Shown: positions 19,271 to 27,988 of the stretch, piece by piece
Layout: every line of letters starts with the position of its first letter
How positions within the stretch are numbered: the stretch's first letter is position 1
Assembly (NCBI RefSeq): GCF_000243415.2
Contig: NZ_KI912270.1
Span: 5,413,837 to 5,477,836, forward strand
Reading direction: 5' to 3'
DNA length: 64,000 nt
Origin: Mycolicibacterium tusciae JS617
GTDB lineage: Bacteria; Actinomycetota; Actinomycetes; Mycobacteriales; Mycobacteriaceae
Translations under genes and position numbers: made by a program
The notes under the pieces: model-generated
The model's database searches: none
What the model saw: only the letters and a program-made list of their open reading frames with translations
Told to the model about the DNA's origin: nothing

Positions 19271-19488
19271 AAGCATCAACCGGCTCCTGTGGTTCTGGTT
19301 CGAGAAGGGCGCCGACCTGAGCATGCACACCAAGGCCGACCTCAAACGGATCCAAGACAAACTCAACACCCGACCCCGACCTACCTTGGACCTCGACACG
19401 CCCGCCGACCGACTCGCCGCACTCATCGACCAAGCAGCCTGACCAACAGCCGACGTTGCATTGACCGCTTGACAACGCCGGCGCTGAG

Positions 19489-19512
19489 GCGTGCGGGTAA
19501 CCCACGTTCGGC
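19489..19512 (-). repeat. Right terminal inverted repeat of the outer IS30-type element
   Basis: Exact reverse complement of 15353-15376 over 24 bases. It ends only eighteen bases before the GTG start of the molybdopterin oxidoreductase gene, so the native promoter of that gene has probably been displaced. Confidence 0.88.
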
Positions 19513-19530
19513 GAAAGCAGGGAGGCCAAT

Positions 19531-21783
19531 GTGACCACCGGACAACCGAATCTGCTGGCGGGTATCGGCGAGGACGGCCGCCACCTCTACACCTGCCCGC
19601 TGTGCGAAGCCATGTGCGGCTTGGAGATTCAGGTCGCCGACGGCCGCGTGGCCAGCATCCGCGGCAACCGTGACGACACCTGGAGTCGCGGCCACATCTG
19701 TCCGAAGGGCGCGAGCCTGGGCGTCGTGCACGAGGACCCCGACCGGATCCGCCGGCCGATGATCAAGGTCGACGGGCAATGGCAGGAGGTCAGCTGGGAT
19801 GCGGCGTTCCGGCGTTGCACCGAACTGCTGGCACCGGTAATCGAGAAGTACGGCATCGGCGCGGTGACCTGCTACACCGGAAACCCTCTCGCGCATTCCT
19901 TCTCGCTCGGCCGCTACACCGGGGTGCTGCTCGGCATGTCGGGCATCCCGCTGTCCTACTCGCCCGGCACAGTCGATCAGTGGCCGAAGAACCTCTCGTC
20001 ACACCTGATGTACGGCGGCTGGTGGACGTTCCCGGTGCCCGACATCGAGCGCACCGACCTGCTGGTGGTCATGGGCGCCAACCCGGCCGCGTCGCAGGGC
20101 TCGCTGCTCGCCGCCCCGGACGTGATGGGCATCATCGACGGAATTCGCAAGCGCGGCAAGGTGATTGTGATCGACCCGGTCCGAACCCTGACCGCGACCC
20201 GCGCCAACGAATGGCTGCCGATCACGCCGGGCACCGATGCCGCACTGCTGTTGGGCGTCACCCACACGCTGTTCGACGAGGATCTGGTGACGCTCGGCGC
20301 GATGGCGCCGCACGTCGACGGGCTCGACCGGTTACGGGAGGCGACCGCGGACTGGTCCCCCGAGCGGGTCGCCGGTGTCACCGGCATCGACGCGCAGCGC
20401 ATCCGCGAGCTCGCACGTCAGCTTGTGAGCACCGAACGCGCCGTCGTGTACGGCCGGATCGGAACTTGTAACCAGGAGTTCGGCAGCCTCGCCAGCTGGC
20501 TCGTCGATGTCGTCAACATCCTCACCGGGCACTTCGACAACGTCGGCGGCTCGATGTTCCCGCGCGCCACCGCATGGTCGGTGACCGTGCAGCCGATCCC
20601 CGGCCTCGAAGACGGCGCTCCGGAGTTCGGCCGTTTCCGCACGCGGGTGCGAGGCGCCAAGGAGGTGCTCGGTCAGGTGCCCGTGTCATGTCTTGCCGAG
20701 GAGATCGCGACGCCGGGGGAGGGACAGATCAAGGCGCTCATCACCGTCGCGGGCAACCCGGTGCTGTCGACTCCGGCCGGTCACACGCTCGACGAGGTGC
20801 TGCCGCAACTGGACGCGATGATTTCCGTCGACCTCTGGCTCAACGAGACGACCCGGCACGCCGACGTGATCCTGCCCGGCCTTTCGCCGCTGGAACAGCC
20901 GCACCACGACGACCTGATCCTCAACTTCGCGGTCAACAGCATCGCCAACTACTCGGCGCCGGTGTTCGAGCCCGAAGAACCGGACCGTCCCCGCGAGTGG
21001 GAGATCCTCGTCCGGCTGACGGGACTGTGTACGGGCACACCCGCCGAGGACGTCGACGTCGCGGCCATCGACGACGGGTTCTTCGACTACATGGCGTTCA
21101 CCCAGGGACTCGACGGCACCGCGATCCGCAAGCACTACGAGCACGGCGGCCCCGAGCGCATCCTGGACCTGACGTTGCGTACCGGACCCTTCGGCGACCG
21201 GTACGGCGAGAACCCGGACGGGCTGACGCTGGAGAAACTGAAGGCAGAGCCCAACGGCATCAACTTCGGGCCGATGGTGCCCCGCGTGCCCGAGGTGCTG
21301 GGGACCGCTGACCACAAGATCCGCCTGGCACCGCAGTATCTGCTCGACGACCTGCCTCGGCTCGCCGCGCGTCTCGACCGCGCCCCCGACGAGTTGGTGC
21401 TCGTGAGCAGGCGTCATCTGCGCTCCAACAATTCCTGGCTGCACAACGTCGGCCCGCTCATGAAGGGCAAGGACCGCTGCACCCTTCTGATGCATACCGA
21501 CGACGCGGTCAAACACGGCGTGGTCACCGGCGACGTCGTGGCGGTGTCGTCGGCGGGAGGCCGTATCGAGGTGCCCGTCGAGGTGACCGACGCGATCATG
21601 CCGGGCGTGGTGTCGATGCCGCACGGCTGGGGTCACGGCAAGGCGGGCACCCGTATGTCGGTCGCCAACGGTTCCCCCGGCGTGAACACCAACGTGCTGT
21701 CCCCGCCGAACTTCATCGACGAGCCGTCGGGCAACGGGGCGCTCAACGGCATCCCGGTGACGGTCACCGCAACGACGACCTGA
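19531..21783 (+). CDS. Molybdopterin-dependent oxidoreductase with N-terminal [4Fe-4S] domain
   Basis: A 750-residue DMSO-reductase/formate-dehydrogenase-type enzyme. The N-terminus binds one [4Fe-4S] cluster through Cys22, Cys25, Cys29 and Cys57 (CPLCEAMC ... RGHICPKG). Molybdopterin regions follow (VTCYTGNPLAHS, MGANPAASQGS, VIDPVRTLTATRAN), and a C-terminal molydop-binding domain starts near residue 610. The substrate is not clear; formate, nitrate and thiosulfate-type subfamilies share this layout. The start is GTG with GGGAGG six bases upstream. Two flavin/F420 reductase-like genes follow closely and may form an operon. Confidence 0.88.
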   Translation: MTTGQPNLLAGIGEDGRHLYTCPLCEAMCGLEIQVADGRVASIRGNRDDTWSRGHICPKGASLGVVHEDPDRIRRPMIKVDGQWQEVSWDAAFRRCTELLAPVIEKYGIGAVTCYTGNPLAHSFSLGRYTGVLLGMSGIPLSYSPGTVDQWPKNLSSHLMYGGWWTFPVPDIERTDLLVVMGANPAASQGSLLAAPDVMGIIDGIRKRGKVIVIDPVRTLTATRANEWLPITPGTDAALLLGVTHTLFDEDLVTLGAMAPHVDGLDRLREATADWSPERVAGVTGIDAQRIRELARQLVSTERAVVYGRIGTCNQEFGSLASWLVDVVNILTGHFDNVGGSMFPRATAWSVTVQPIPGLEDGAPEFGRFRTRVRGAKEVLGQVPVSCLAEEIATPGEGQIKALITVAGNPVLSTPAGHTLDEVLPQLDAMISVDLWLNETTRHADVILPGLSPLEQPHHDDLILNFAVNSIANYSAPVFEPEEPDRPREWEILVRLTGLCTGTPAEDVDVAAIDDGFFDYMAFTQGLDGTAIRKHYEHGGPERILDLTLRTGPFGDRYGENPDGLTLEKLKAEPNGINFGPMVPRVPEVLGTADHKIRLAPQYLLDDLPRLAARLDRAPDELVLVSRRHLRSNNSWLHNVGPLMKGKDRCTLLMHTDDAVKHGVVTGDVVAVSSAGGRIEVPVEVTDAIMPGVVSMPHGWGHGKAGTRMSVANGSPGVNTNVLSPPNFIDEPSGNGALNGIPVTVTATTT

Positions 21784-21795
21784 AAGTATCTCGGC

Positions 21796-22293
21796 GTGGG
21801 CAAGAACGAACGTTCAAAGATCATCATGAGCGACGACGAGATCGTCGAGTTCATCGAGCGCAGCCGCACCGCCACGATGGCGACCGTGCTCCCCGACGGG
21901 CGGCCGCATCTGGTCGCGATGTGGTACGCCGTGCTCGACGGTGAGATCTGGTTCGAGACCAAGGCCAAATCGCAGAAGGCGGTCAACCTGCGCCGCGACC
22001 CGACCATCACGGTGATGATCGAGGACGGACAGACCTACACCACGCTGCGCGGGGTGTCGATCGACGGGCAGGCCGAGATCATCGACGATCCGGAAACCAA
22101 TCTGCGCGTTGGCATCAGCGTCTGGGAGCGCTACACCGGTCCGTACACCGAAGAGATGCGCCCGTACGTCGAGCAGATGATGAACAACCGGATCTGTGTG
22201 CGCGTGGTGCCCGGCCGGCTGCGCAGCTGGGATCACCGCAAGCTCGGCTTGGGCGATATGCCCGTCGGCGGCAGCACCGCCGAATACCTGTAG
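21796..22293 (+). CDS. PPOX-class F420-dependent (or FMN) oxidoreductase
   Basis: A 165-residue split beta-barrel protein of the pyridoxamine-phosphate-oxidase-like superfamily (FDOR-B type in mycobacteria). The start region IERSRTATMATVLPDGRPHLVAMW contains the typical cofactor-binding strand pattern. These enzymes usually transfer hydride between F420H2 and small substrates; the specific substrate is unknown. It starts with GTG 12 bases after the molybdoenzyme stop and ends 8 bases before the next gene, suggesting co-transcription. Confidence 0.85.
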   Translation: MGKNERSKIIMSDDEIVEFIERSRTATMATVLPDGRPHLVAMWYAVLDGEIWFETKAKSQKAVNLRRDPTITVMIEDGQTYTTLRGVSIDGQAEIIDDPETNLRVGISVWERYTGPYTEEMRPYVEQMMNNRICVRVVPGRLRSWDHRKLGLGDMPVGGSTAEYL

Positions 22294-22301
22294 GGAGTCC
22301 G

Positions 22302-22781
22302 ATGGATCCGAACAACAAGCCCAAGCAGCTGAACTCGCCATTCGTCAATACGGTGATGAAGTACGCGGGCAAGGCCCACGTGTGGGTGTACCGAAAGTCC
22401 GGCGGCAAGATCGGCGCCAACTGGCGCGTCGGCGCGGGACTGAAGAAGCCGGTGCCCACGTTGCTGCTCGAGCACACCGGCCGGAAGTCCGGTAAGACGT
22501 TCGTCTCGCCGTTGGTGTTCATCAACGACGGGCAGGACGTGATCGTGGTGGCGTCGAAGGGTGGCAGCGACACCCACCCGCAGTGGTACCGCAATCTGGT
22601 GGCGATCCCGGACGCCTACATCGAGATCGGCACCGATCGGCGCGCGGTGCGCGCAGAGACCGCGTCGCCGGAAGAAAAGTCGAGGCTCTGGCCGAAGCTG
22701 GTCGAGGCCTATGCCGACTTCGACACCTATCAGAGCTGGGCTGACCGCGAGATCCCGGTGATCGTGCTCAAGCCCCGCTGA
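22302..22781 (+). CDS. Nitroreductase/deazaflavin (F420)-dependent oxidoreductase, Ddn-like
   Basis: A 159-residue member of the deazaflavin-dependent nitroreductase family (FDOR-A, the family of Ddn that activates pretomanid). Typical elements are VWVYRKSGGKIG, LLLEHTGRKSGK, SKGGSDTHPQWYRNLVA and the closing YQSWADREIPVIVL. It probably reduces quinones or related substrates with F420H2 at the membrane, as known for the family. It is the last gene of the presumed three-gene group starting at 19531. A GGGAGTC sequence lies just before the ATG. Confidence 0.88.
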   Translation: MDPNNKPKQLNSPFVNTVMKYAGKAHVWVYRKSGGKIGANWRVGAGLKKPVPTLLLEHTGRKSGKTFVSPLVFINDGQDVIVVASKGGSDTHPQWYRNLVAIPDAYIEIGTDRRAVRAETASPEEKSRLWPKLVEAYADFDTYQSWADREIPVIVLKPR

Positions 22782-22900
22782 TCGCGGTGCGACCTATCTC
22801 ACAGCCCTGAATGTTGACTAGCCCGGTGTGTCGGGTAGCCAACCAACAGGTGCACCCCAGCGCCGACCAAATCCGTCAACGCTTAAGGGGCGATTTACTG

Positions 22901-23872
22901 ATGGCTACCACTTTCAAAGCCACTGAGACAACATTGATCAACCAACTACGAACCGTACTTGACCTGACCCACACCGAGATTCAGGTCGCCGAGACCCGGA
23001 TCGCGCAGGCGCGTACCGAGGCCGTGCAGAAGGAACTGACCCAGAACGCGAACAACGCCCGCATCCGCGCCGTGGCGATCGAGAAAGCGATCCGTGACCT
23101 TGGCGGTTTCCCGGACACCATCGGGCCGTTCCTCGGTCGCGCCGCCGCCGCGGTCAAGGCGCTGACAGAGCAGGCGCAGCCGTTCGACGAGGCGCTGCTC
23201 GGCGATCTCGCGCTGGAGGATCAGCTGCTGGACCGTTCGCGCTACATCAAGGCGCTCGCGGTCGCGGCCAAGAACACCGACGTCCAGGCGCTCGCCGATC
23301 GCTTGATCACGGCACACTCGGCGACGGTCAACTGGCTGACCACGGTGCTGGCCGAGGACGCCCTCGGCGGGCCGGCAGCGCTGCGCCGCACGCCGCTGCA
23401 GGCAGCCGCGGGAACCGCGGTGAAGATCGTGAACCTCCCCGGTCAGTGGTCGGCACAATCCGCCGAGCGCGTCGCCGAACTGGTGCGTTCGACCGGACCG
23501 GCCGTCGATGATCTGGTCCGTCGCGCACAGCGCGCTGGCGAGGTTGCGCTCAAGGCGATCGGCGCATCGCGGGACGCGGCGCTGCAAAGCGCCGAGGGCG
23601 TGGCCCGTGACGAGGGCGCCGAGAAGACCGCCGACGCGCTGCACAACGCGCGTGCCGCTGGCGGCGTCCTCGATGCCGAGGAACTGCCGATTCCCGAGTA
23701 CGACGAGCTGAATCTCAACGAGGCCGTCGCTGCAGTGAAGGAACTCGAGGCACCGTCCGACATCCGGGCGATCATCGCCTACGAGGAAGCGAACAAGAAC
23801 CGGCAGAAGCTGGTGTCCGCAGCGCAGACGCGCGTTGCCGAGATCGCCCAGGAGGTTGTCGGCCTGAGCTGA
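22901..23872 (+). CDS. Ferritin-like domain protein
   Basis: A 323-residue, mainly helical, Ala-rich protein. Residues about 10-165 look like a four-helix ferritin-like (DUF892/YciE-type) bundle, starting with ATETTLINQLRTVLDLTHTEIQVAETRIAQ. The C-terminal half is a further helical region without a motif I recognise. No function can be assigned with confidence; metal binding or a stress role is inferred from the fold only. The start at 22901 has AAGGGG ten bases upstream; the longer in-frame extension to 22811 is Cys- and Arg-rich and unlikely. A strong terminator follows. Confidence 0.75.
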   Translation: MATTFKATETTLINQLRTVLDLTHTEIQVAETRIAQARTEAVQKELTQNANNARIRAVAIEKAIRDLGGFPDTIGPFLGRAAAAVKALTEQAQPFDEALLGDLALEDQLLDRSRYIKALAVAAKNTDVQALADRLITAHSATVNWLTTVLAEDALGGPAALRRTPLQAAAGTAVKIVNLPGQWSAQSAERVAELVRSTGPAVDDLVRRAQRAGEVALKAIGASRDAALQSAEGVARDEGAEKTADALHNARAAGGVLDAEELPIPEYDELNLNEAVAAVKELEAPSDIRAIIAYEEANKNRQKLVSAAQTRVAEIAQEVVGLS

Positions 23873-23891
23873 TAACCCCTGCAGTTCGACC

Positions 23892-23925
23892 AAACACCCC
23901 GCGCCCTCAACGGCGCGGGGTGTTT
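23892..23925 (+). terminator. Rho-independent terminator after the ferritin-like gene
   Basis: A perfect 14-base GC-rich stem (23892-23905 with 23912-23925) with a six-base loop, ending in TGTTT, starts 20 bases after the stop codon. It also separates this gene from the kinase gene downstream. Confidence 0.85.
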
Positions 23926-23983
23926 GCGTGCCGGGGTGGCACGGCATGCTAGGACAGACGGCGAGTCGAACTGAGGGGGCAGC

Positions 23984-25780
23984 GTGGCATTGAGTCCTGG
24001 CACGGTGGTGGCGGGTTACACCATCGAGGCTGTGCTGGGTGCCGGCGGAATGGGCACGGTCTACAAAGCGCGCAATCCCGCGTTGCCGCGCAGTGACGCG
24101 TTGAAGGTGCTCTCCGAAGGCCTGTCTCGAGACGATCACTTCCGCGCCCGGTTCCTGCGCGAGGCCGATCTGGCGGCGACGCTGGATCACCCCAATATCG
24201 TCACCGTCTACACCCGCGGGGAGACCGAGGACGGTCAGCTTTGGATCGCGATGCAGTACGTAAATGGCAGCGACGCCGAGAAGGAGACACGTGCCCGGCG
24301 GATGTCGCCGCAGCGTGCTGTGTACATCGTCGGTGAGGTGGCGAAGGCGCTGGACTACGCGCACCGGCGTCAGTTACTTCACCGCGACGTCAAGCCGGCC
24401 AACTTCCTGCTTGGCTCCGACGACGAACGAGTCCTTCTGGCGGACTTCGGGATTGCCCGCGCCCTCGATGACGCTACCAATCTGACCCAGACCGGGATGG
24501 TGGTCGCCACCATTGCCTACGCGGCGCCGGAAAGTCTGTCCGGGTACTCCGTCGACGGTCGCGCCGACATCTACTCGCTCGGTTGCTCGCTGTACAACCT
24601 GCTCACCGGGCGGACACCGTTCGGAGATTCCGGCGGTATGGCGGCGACCATGGCTGCGCACCTGAACCAGCCGCCACCGCGCGCCACCGCGCTGGTGCCC
24701 GCATTACCGCCGGCCGTCGACCGGGTGCTCGCGCGGGCAATGGCCAAGAATCCCAACGATCGCTATCCGTCAGCGCGTGAGTTCGCCGCTGCCGCAGCCC
24801 AAGCGCTCGACCAGTCCACCGTGGCGGTGCGCACGATGCCGGTCACTCCGCTGTCGCCGCGGCCGACGTGGTCGGGCCCCTCGACCGGTCCGGGCGCTCA
24901 CACCTATCCCAGCCCCCAGCCCACGGCACCCCGTTTCACCGGTGGTCAGCCGCCTTATCCGCACGAGCGCCCCAGCACTATCCAGCCCCAGCCGTCGGCC
25001 CGCACCGGCAAGTTCACAGGCAACCGGCGCAGGTGGGGCATCGGCGCTGGGGCCGCTGCGGTCGTCGCGGTCGTCGTGGTGCTCGTCGTGGCGATGTCCG
25101 GCGGCGAGGGCGCCGAGTCGTCGGCAACCAGCCCCACTTCGACAACGGCGAGTTCCGCACGGACCACCACGGCCGCCCCCTCGACACCGGACCCCAGCAG
25201 CGCTCCGCCCGCTCCCGCGAACGTCGACGACGCCGCGCTGCCCGGACTCCTGCTTTCCGCCAACGATGTCAGTGGGCGGATGAACAAGCCCGGCATGACC
25301 GCCATGCCTACCGAATACGAGCCGCTGGCCGGTTCGGTCACGCCGCCCAATTGCACGGGGGCTTGGGGCCCGGTCTACCGGGCCACCTACGACGGGTCGG
25401 GCTTCACGGGGTTGGTTGTGCAGGGCGTCTTCGCGGATCCGACGCACAAGCTGGTGCAGGCTGTTACGGCTTTCCCAGATGCTAACGCCGCCAAAGCTTT
25501 CTACGACCGGCAGGTCGTCGACTGGGAGGGCTGCAAGAACACTCACATCAGGTTCGAGTACGAAGGCGCCTCGACCGAGGCCGACCTCGGCGTGCCCGCG
25601 ACGACCGCAGGGATCCTGACCATGAAGCTCAATCCCACGACGTCGGCAACCACGGGCCAGCAGTGCGAACGAAATTTGGCGGTGCGCGCCAACGTCATCG
25701 TCGATGTACGTGCTTGCTCACCCACGGTCGGCAGCTCGGGCCTGTCGATCGCGAGCGCCATCGCCGACAAGATCAAGTAA
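23984..25780 (+). CDS. Transmembrane Ser/Thr kinase with PknH-type extracellular sensor domain
   Basis: A 598-residue kinase. The kinase domain covers residues 10-270 ([49 protein letters not shown]). A Pro-rich linker leads to a transmembrane helix near residues 350-370. After a Ser/Thr-rich stretch comes a PknH-like extracellular domain (about residues 410-598) containing [21 protein letters not shown] and QQCERN. Its Cys residues could form disulfides as in PknH. The GTG start has GAGGGGG upstream. It stands alone, so its targets cannot be inferred; it is of the PknH/PknJ/PknF group. Confidence 0.88.
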   Translation: MALSPGTVVAGYTIEAVLGAGGMGTVYKARNPALPRSDALKVLSEGLSRDDHFRARFLREADLAATLDHPNIVTVYTRGETEDGQLWIAMQYVNGSDAEKETRARRMSPQRAVYIVGEVAKALDYAHRRQLLHRDVKPANFLLGSDDERVLLADFGIARALDDATNLTQTGMVVATIAYAAPESLSGYSVDGRADIYSLGCSLYNLLTGRTPFGDSGGMAATMAAHLNQPPPRATALVPALPPAVDRVLARAMAKNPNDRYPSAREFAAAAAQALDQSTVAVRTMPVTPLSPRPTWSGPSTGPGAHTYPSPQPTAPRFTGGQPPYPHERPSTIQPQPSARTGKFTGNRRRWGIGAGAAAVVAVVVVLVVAMSGGEGAESSATSPTSTTASSARTTTAAPSTPDPSSAPPAPANVDDAALPGLLLSANDVSGRMNKPGMTAMPTEYEPLAGSVTPPNCTGAWGPVYRATYDGSGFTGLVVQGVFADPTHKLVQAVTAFPDANAAKAFYDRQVVDWEGCKNTHIRFEYEGASTEADLGVPATTAGILTMKLNPTTSATTGQQCERNLAVRANVIVDVRACSPTVGSSGLSIASAIADKIK

Positions 25781-25784
25781 CCGG

Positions 25785-26621
25785 CTATGGATGCGGCGGA
25801 TTGAAGCCGGGGTTCGAAAGTGCGGTGGCGGCCGCGCTGCCGATCGGACCGAATTCATCGACCATGGTGGCGACGCCGGTCGCGACGCCGGCGTGACTGT
25901 AATGGGTCAGTGCGGCCAGGCCGAGGTACGGACCCTCCGGGAGTCGGCTGAGCGTCAGGGTGTAGTCGGCGTTGATGAACTGCAAACCGCTTGGGCCGTA
26001 ATGGGTTAGCGAACTGGCCATGTCACCCGCCATGGCCGCGCGGGTGAATGCGGTCAGCGGTTGGCCGTCCACCAGCGGGCGGATGTCGCGCACCCAGATG
26101 TATTTCGGGCCTGCGTGTTCCCACGCGCGCAGACCGAACCCCGGCCCAGGCGTGTGGTCTTCCCTGCCGTAGGTCCACACGAGCGTGGTCAGCCCGCGGG
26201 GAATGGGATCCGGTGTCGGCGGAATCGGCGGCATGGTCACCGGCGATGTCCAGACCTCGTCGGCCGGTTGTTCGCCCCGGCGTAGAAACAACCCGGTGGC
26301 GCGGGCGACGACAGTGTCCTCCTGGGTTACGACCGCATCGACCAACTTCAGCCGGCGGCCCTGCCGGGCCACGCTGGTGTCGATGCGGACAGGTGCCATC
26401 GCCGCGGGACGAAACAGGTCGACGGTCAGTCGTGCCGGTTGGAGCTCCGGCTCGCCCGCGTCGCGTTCGAGGACGTGGCCGAGCAGCCCGCCGAGATAGT
26501 TGCCGCTGATTGTCTGGCCCCACGGGCCGCGCGCGATCGGCGCGGGCACGAACCGATCTCCGTCGGGCGTGAAGAAGGCGCTGCGCTGCGCTGTGCCGAC
26601 AGCACTTTCCCGAGTCGTCAT
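25785..26621 (-). CDS. Acyl-CoA thioesterase family protein (double hotdog type)
   Basis: A 278-residue protein that looks like a tandem hotdog thioesterase. It has ARGPWGQTISGNYLGGLLGHV, a PARLTVDLFRPAAMAPVRI strand pair and, in the second half, YNADYTLTLSRLPEG-like sequence (FINADYTLTLSRLPEGPYLG). It likely hydrolyses acyl-CoA or an acyl carrier substrate; the chain is unknown. It is convergent with the kinase gene, with only four bases between the stop codons. Start is at the ATG 26621 followed by TTRESAVGTA. Confidence 0.8.
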   Translation of the reverse strand: MTTRESAVGTAQRSAFFTPDGDRFVPAPIARGPWGQTISGNYLGGLLGHVLERDAGEPELQPARLTVDLFRPAAMAPVRIDTSVARQGRRLKLVDAVVTQEDTVVARATGLFLRRGEQPADEVWTSPVTMPPIPPTPDPIPRGLTTLVWTYGREDHTPGPGFGLRAWEHAGPKYIWVRDIRPLVDGQPLTAFTRAAMAGDMASSLTHYGPSGLQFINADYTLTLSRLPEGPYLGLAALTHYSHAGVATGVATMVDEFGPIGSAAATALSNPGFNPPHP

Positions 26622-26657
26622 CGGAACTGACGATATCTTCCTATCGGCCCGGACTTG

Positions 26658-26963
26658 CTAAGCGTCGGCGGCGTCGACCACGTCGTCGAACTCGGGGTGC
26701 TTCTTCACGTAGCCCTGCACCATCGAGCACACCGGCACAATCCGCAGTCCGGCATCCTTGGTCTGCTGCAGCGCCTCGCCGATCAGGATCGATGCGAGGC
26801 CGCGTCCCTGGAAAGCGTCGTCCACCTCGGTGTGAGGGAACGTCCGCCGGCCGTCGCTGTCGTTGATCTCGGTGAAGCCTGCCACGGTGCCGTCGACCGA
26901 AATGGTGAAGCGGTCGGCGTCCTTGGTGACGGTGGTGGTCGCGCCGGTCTTGTCGGTTGCCAT
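26658..26963 (-). CDS. GNAT-type N-acetyltransferase, small
   Basis: A 101-residue single-domain acetyltransferase-like protein. The acetyl-CoA loop is FQGRGLASILIGEAL, preceded by RRTFPHTEVDDA and followed by PVCSMVQGYVKKHPEF, the pattern of the small GNAT (PF14542, YidJ-like) family. The substrate is unknown. The start at 26963 is the family-typical one; the same frame stays open far upstream across the divergent gene without support. It lies 36 bases downstream of the thioesterase-start region and is divergent from the MBL-fold gene. Confidence 0.85.
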   Translation of the reverse strand: MATDKTGATTTVTKDADRFTISVDGTVAGFTEINDSDGRRTFPHTEVDDAFQGRGLASILIGEALQQTKDAGLRIVPVCSMVQGYVKKHPEFDDVVDAADA

Positions 26964-26999
26964 GCCTTCCTCTATACCCCGCGGGCGCAAGATGGAGTC

Positions 27000-27988
27000 A
27001 TGTGTGATGACGGCGGTACAGCCGCAGAGGCGTTGGCATCCACTCCGCGTCGAGCGGAGGGCAAGGCGGTCGATCCGATTGCCCTTGAACCGGTCGACGA
27101 GATCACCATCACGACGCTGGTGGACAACAGCTACGACGCCCTCATGGGTGACGTCGGGCCGGCCCGTCGCAGAGGAATGGGCACGGTGCCCCCGGTGGTG
27201 GCTCCCCAGTTCGAGGGCGGGCGCTCCTCGCCCGGACTGATCGCCGAACACGGCTTTTCCGCGCTGGTGACCACGCGACGCGGGGACAGAACGCACACAG
27301 TGCTTTTCGACACCGGGATATCGCCGGACGGCATGGCGACCAACTTCGAACGCATGGAACTGGACGCGTCGGCGATCGAGGCGGTGGTGCTCAGCCACGG
27401 TCACCCCGATCACGACGGTGGCTTTCCCGGGTTGATACGGCTGCGGGGCAGAAGCGGGCTGCCGCTGGCGGTGCATCCGCTGGTGTTCAGCCGGCGGCGC
27501 TTCGCGCTGCCGAACGCGCCGGCGATGGATCTGCCGACGCTCAGCCGCTCGGCGCTGGAAACCGAGGGTTTCGAGGTGATCGAGCGGCGCCAGCCGTCGC
27601 TGCTGCTGGACGGCTCCGTGCTGATCACTGGCGAGGTCGACCGCACCACCGAATTCGAGCGCGGCTTGCCCAACCACGAGGCATGGCGTGATGGGCGCTG
27701 GGAGCCCGACCCGCTGCTGCTCGACGAGCAGGCACTGGTGGTGCATGTCCGGGGCAAGGGACTGGTCGTTCTCACCGGCTGCGGCCACGCCGGTGCGGTG
27801 AACATCGCGCGGCATGCCCTGCGGCTGACGGGAGTGGATCGTCTGCATGCGCTGCTCGGCGGGTTCCACCTGACCGGCAAGGTCTTCGAGCCGATCATCG
27901 AACCGACGGTCAACGCGTTCCGCGACTTGGCGCCGGACACCCTCGTGCCAACGCCGTGGGCACCGCGTTCACGTTCGCCGCGGCCTAA
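27000..27988 (+). pseudogene. MBL-fold metallohydrolase with internal deletion and frameshift near the 3' end
   Basis: A metallo-beta-lactamase-fold hydrolase with the metal motif SHGHPDHDGG, then TGCGHAG and LGGFHLTG, an arrangement like the dihydropteroate-type MBL family. After RDLAPDTLVPT the frame no longer matches the family. In the neighbouring frame the remaining bases read NAVGTAFTFAAA and stop at 27986-27988, a plausible native end. About 25 codons, including the last HCTG metal-ligand motif of the family, seem deleted. As read, the frame continues to 28163 through the pirin gene. It is probably non-functional. The start (27000, GGAG very close) is uncertain. Confidence 0.6.

Larger units (their letters stand above)
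17962..19277 (+). mobile_element. IS110-family insertion sequence
   Basis: A stretch of about 1316 bases inserted after the ACC codon in NENT of the IS30 transposase; IS30 sequence resumes at AAC (19278). There are no terminal inverted repeats and no clear target duplication, as expected for IS110. The exact ends are uncertain by a few bases because a shared core of 1-3 bases could belong to either side. About 240 non-coding bases precede the transposase gene. Confidence 0.82.
15433..19442 (+). pseudogene. IS30-family transposase, interrupted twice and frameshifted
   Basis: Piece 1 (15433-15529) starts MPSGYPHSRSTRREL and ends ERVARDM. Piece 2 (17011-17961) resumes at GVSTTAASLWW and carries the DDE core HWEGDLIMG, TWDRGSEM and CDPHSPWQRGTNENT. 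Piece 3 (19278-19442) gives NRLLWFWFEKGADLSMHT to the stop. A run of four G near 17188-17191 (three expected) also shifts the frame between RDNG and LTYERIGEKIGRD. The gene cannot make an intact transposase. The start has a GAGGGG sequence seven bases upstream. Confidence 0.85.
15353..19512 (+). mobile_element. Composite nested element: IS30-type IS carrying an IS256-type and an IS110-type IS
   Basis: The 4160-base block is bounded by perfect 24-base inverted repeats. Its own transposase gene is split into three pieces: 15433-15529, 17011-17961 and 19278-19442. Joining the pieces restores a continuous IS30-type protein apart from one base. Subtracting the inner elements and one target duplication leaves about 1363 bases, a normal IS30-family size. 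Order of events by nesting: IS30 landed between tetR and the molybdoenzyme gene first; the other two inserted into it later, in unknown order. Confidence 0.88.

Noticed and set aside
22946..24364. A 472-codon minus-strand open frame over the ferritin-like gene and kinase start
   Set aside because: It crosses a clear terminator and two real genes with ribosome binding sites, and its translation has no recognisable domain.
23984..25780. Kinase annotated as PknH itself
   Set aside because: Only the extracellular domain is PknH-like. EmbR and the other gene neighbours of pknH are missing, so I gave no symbol.
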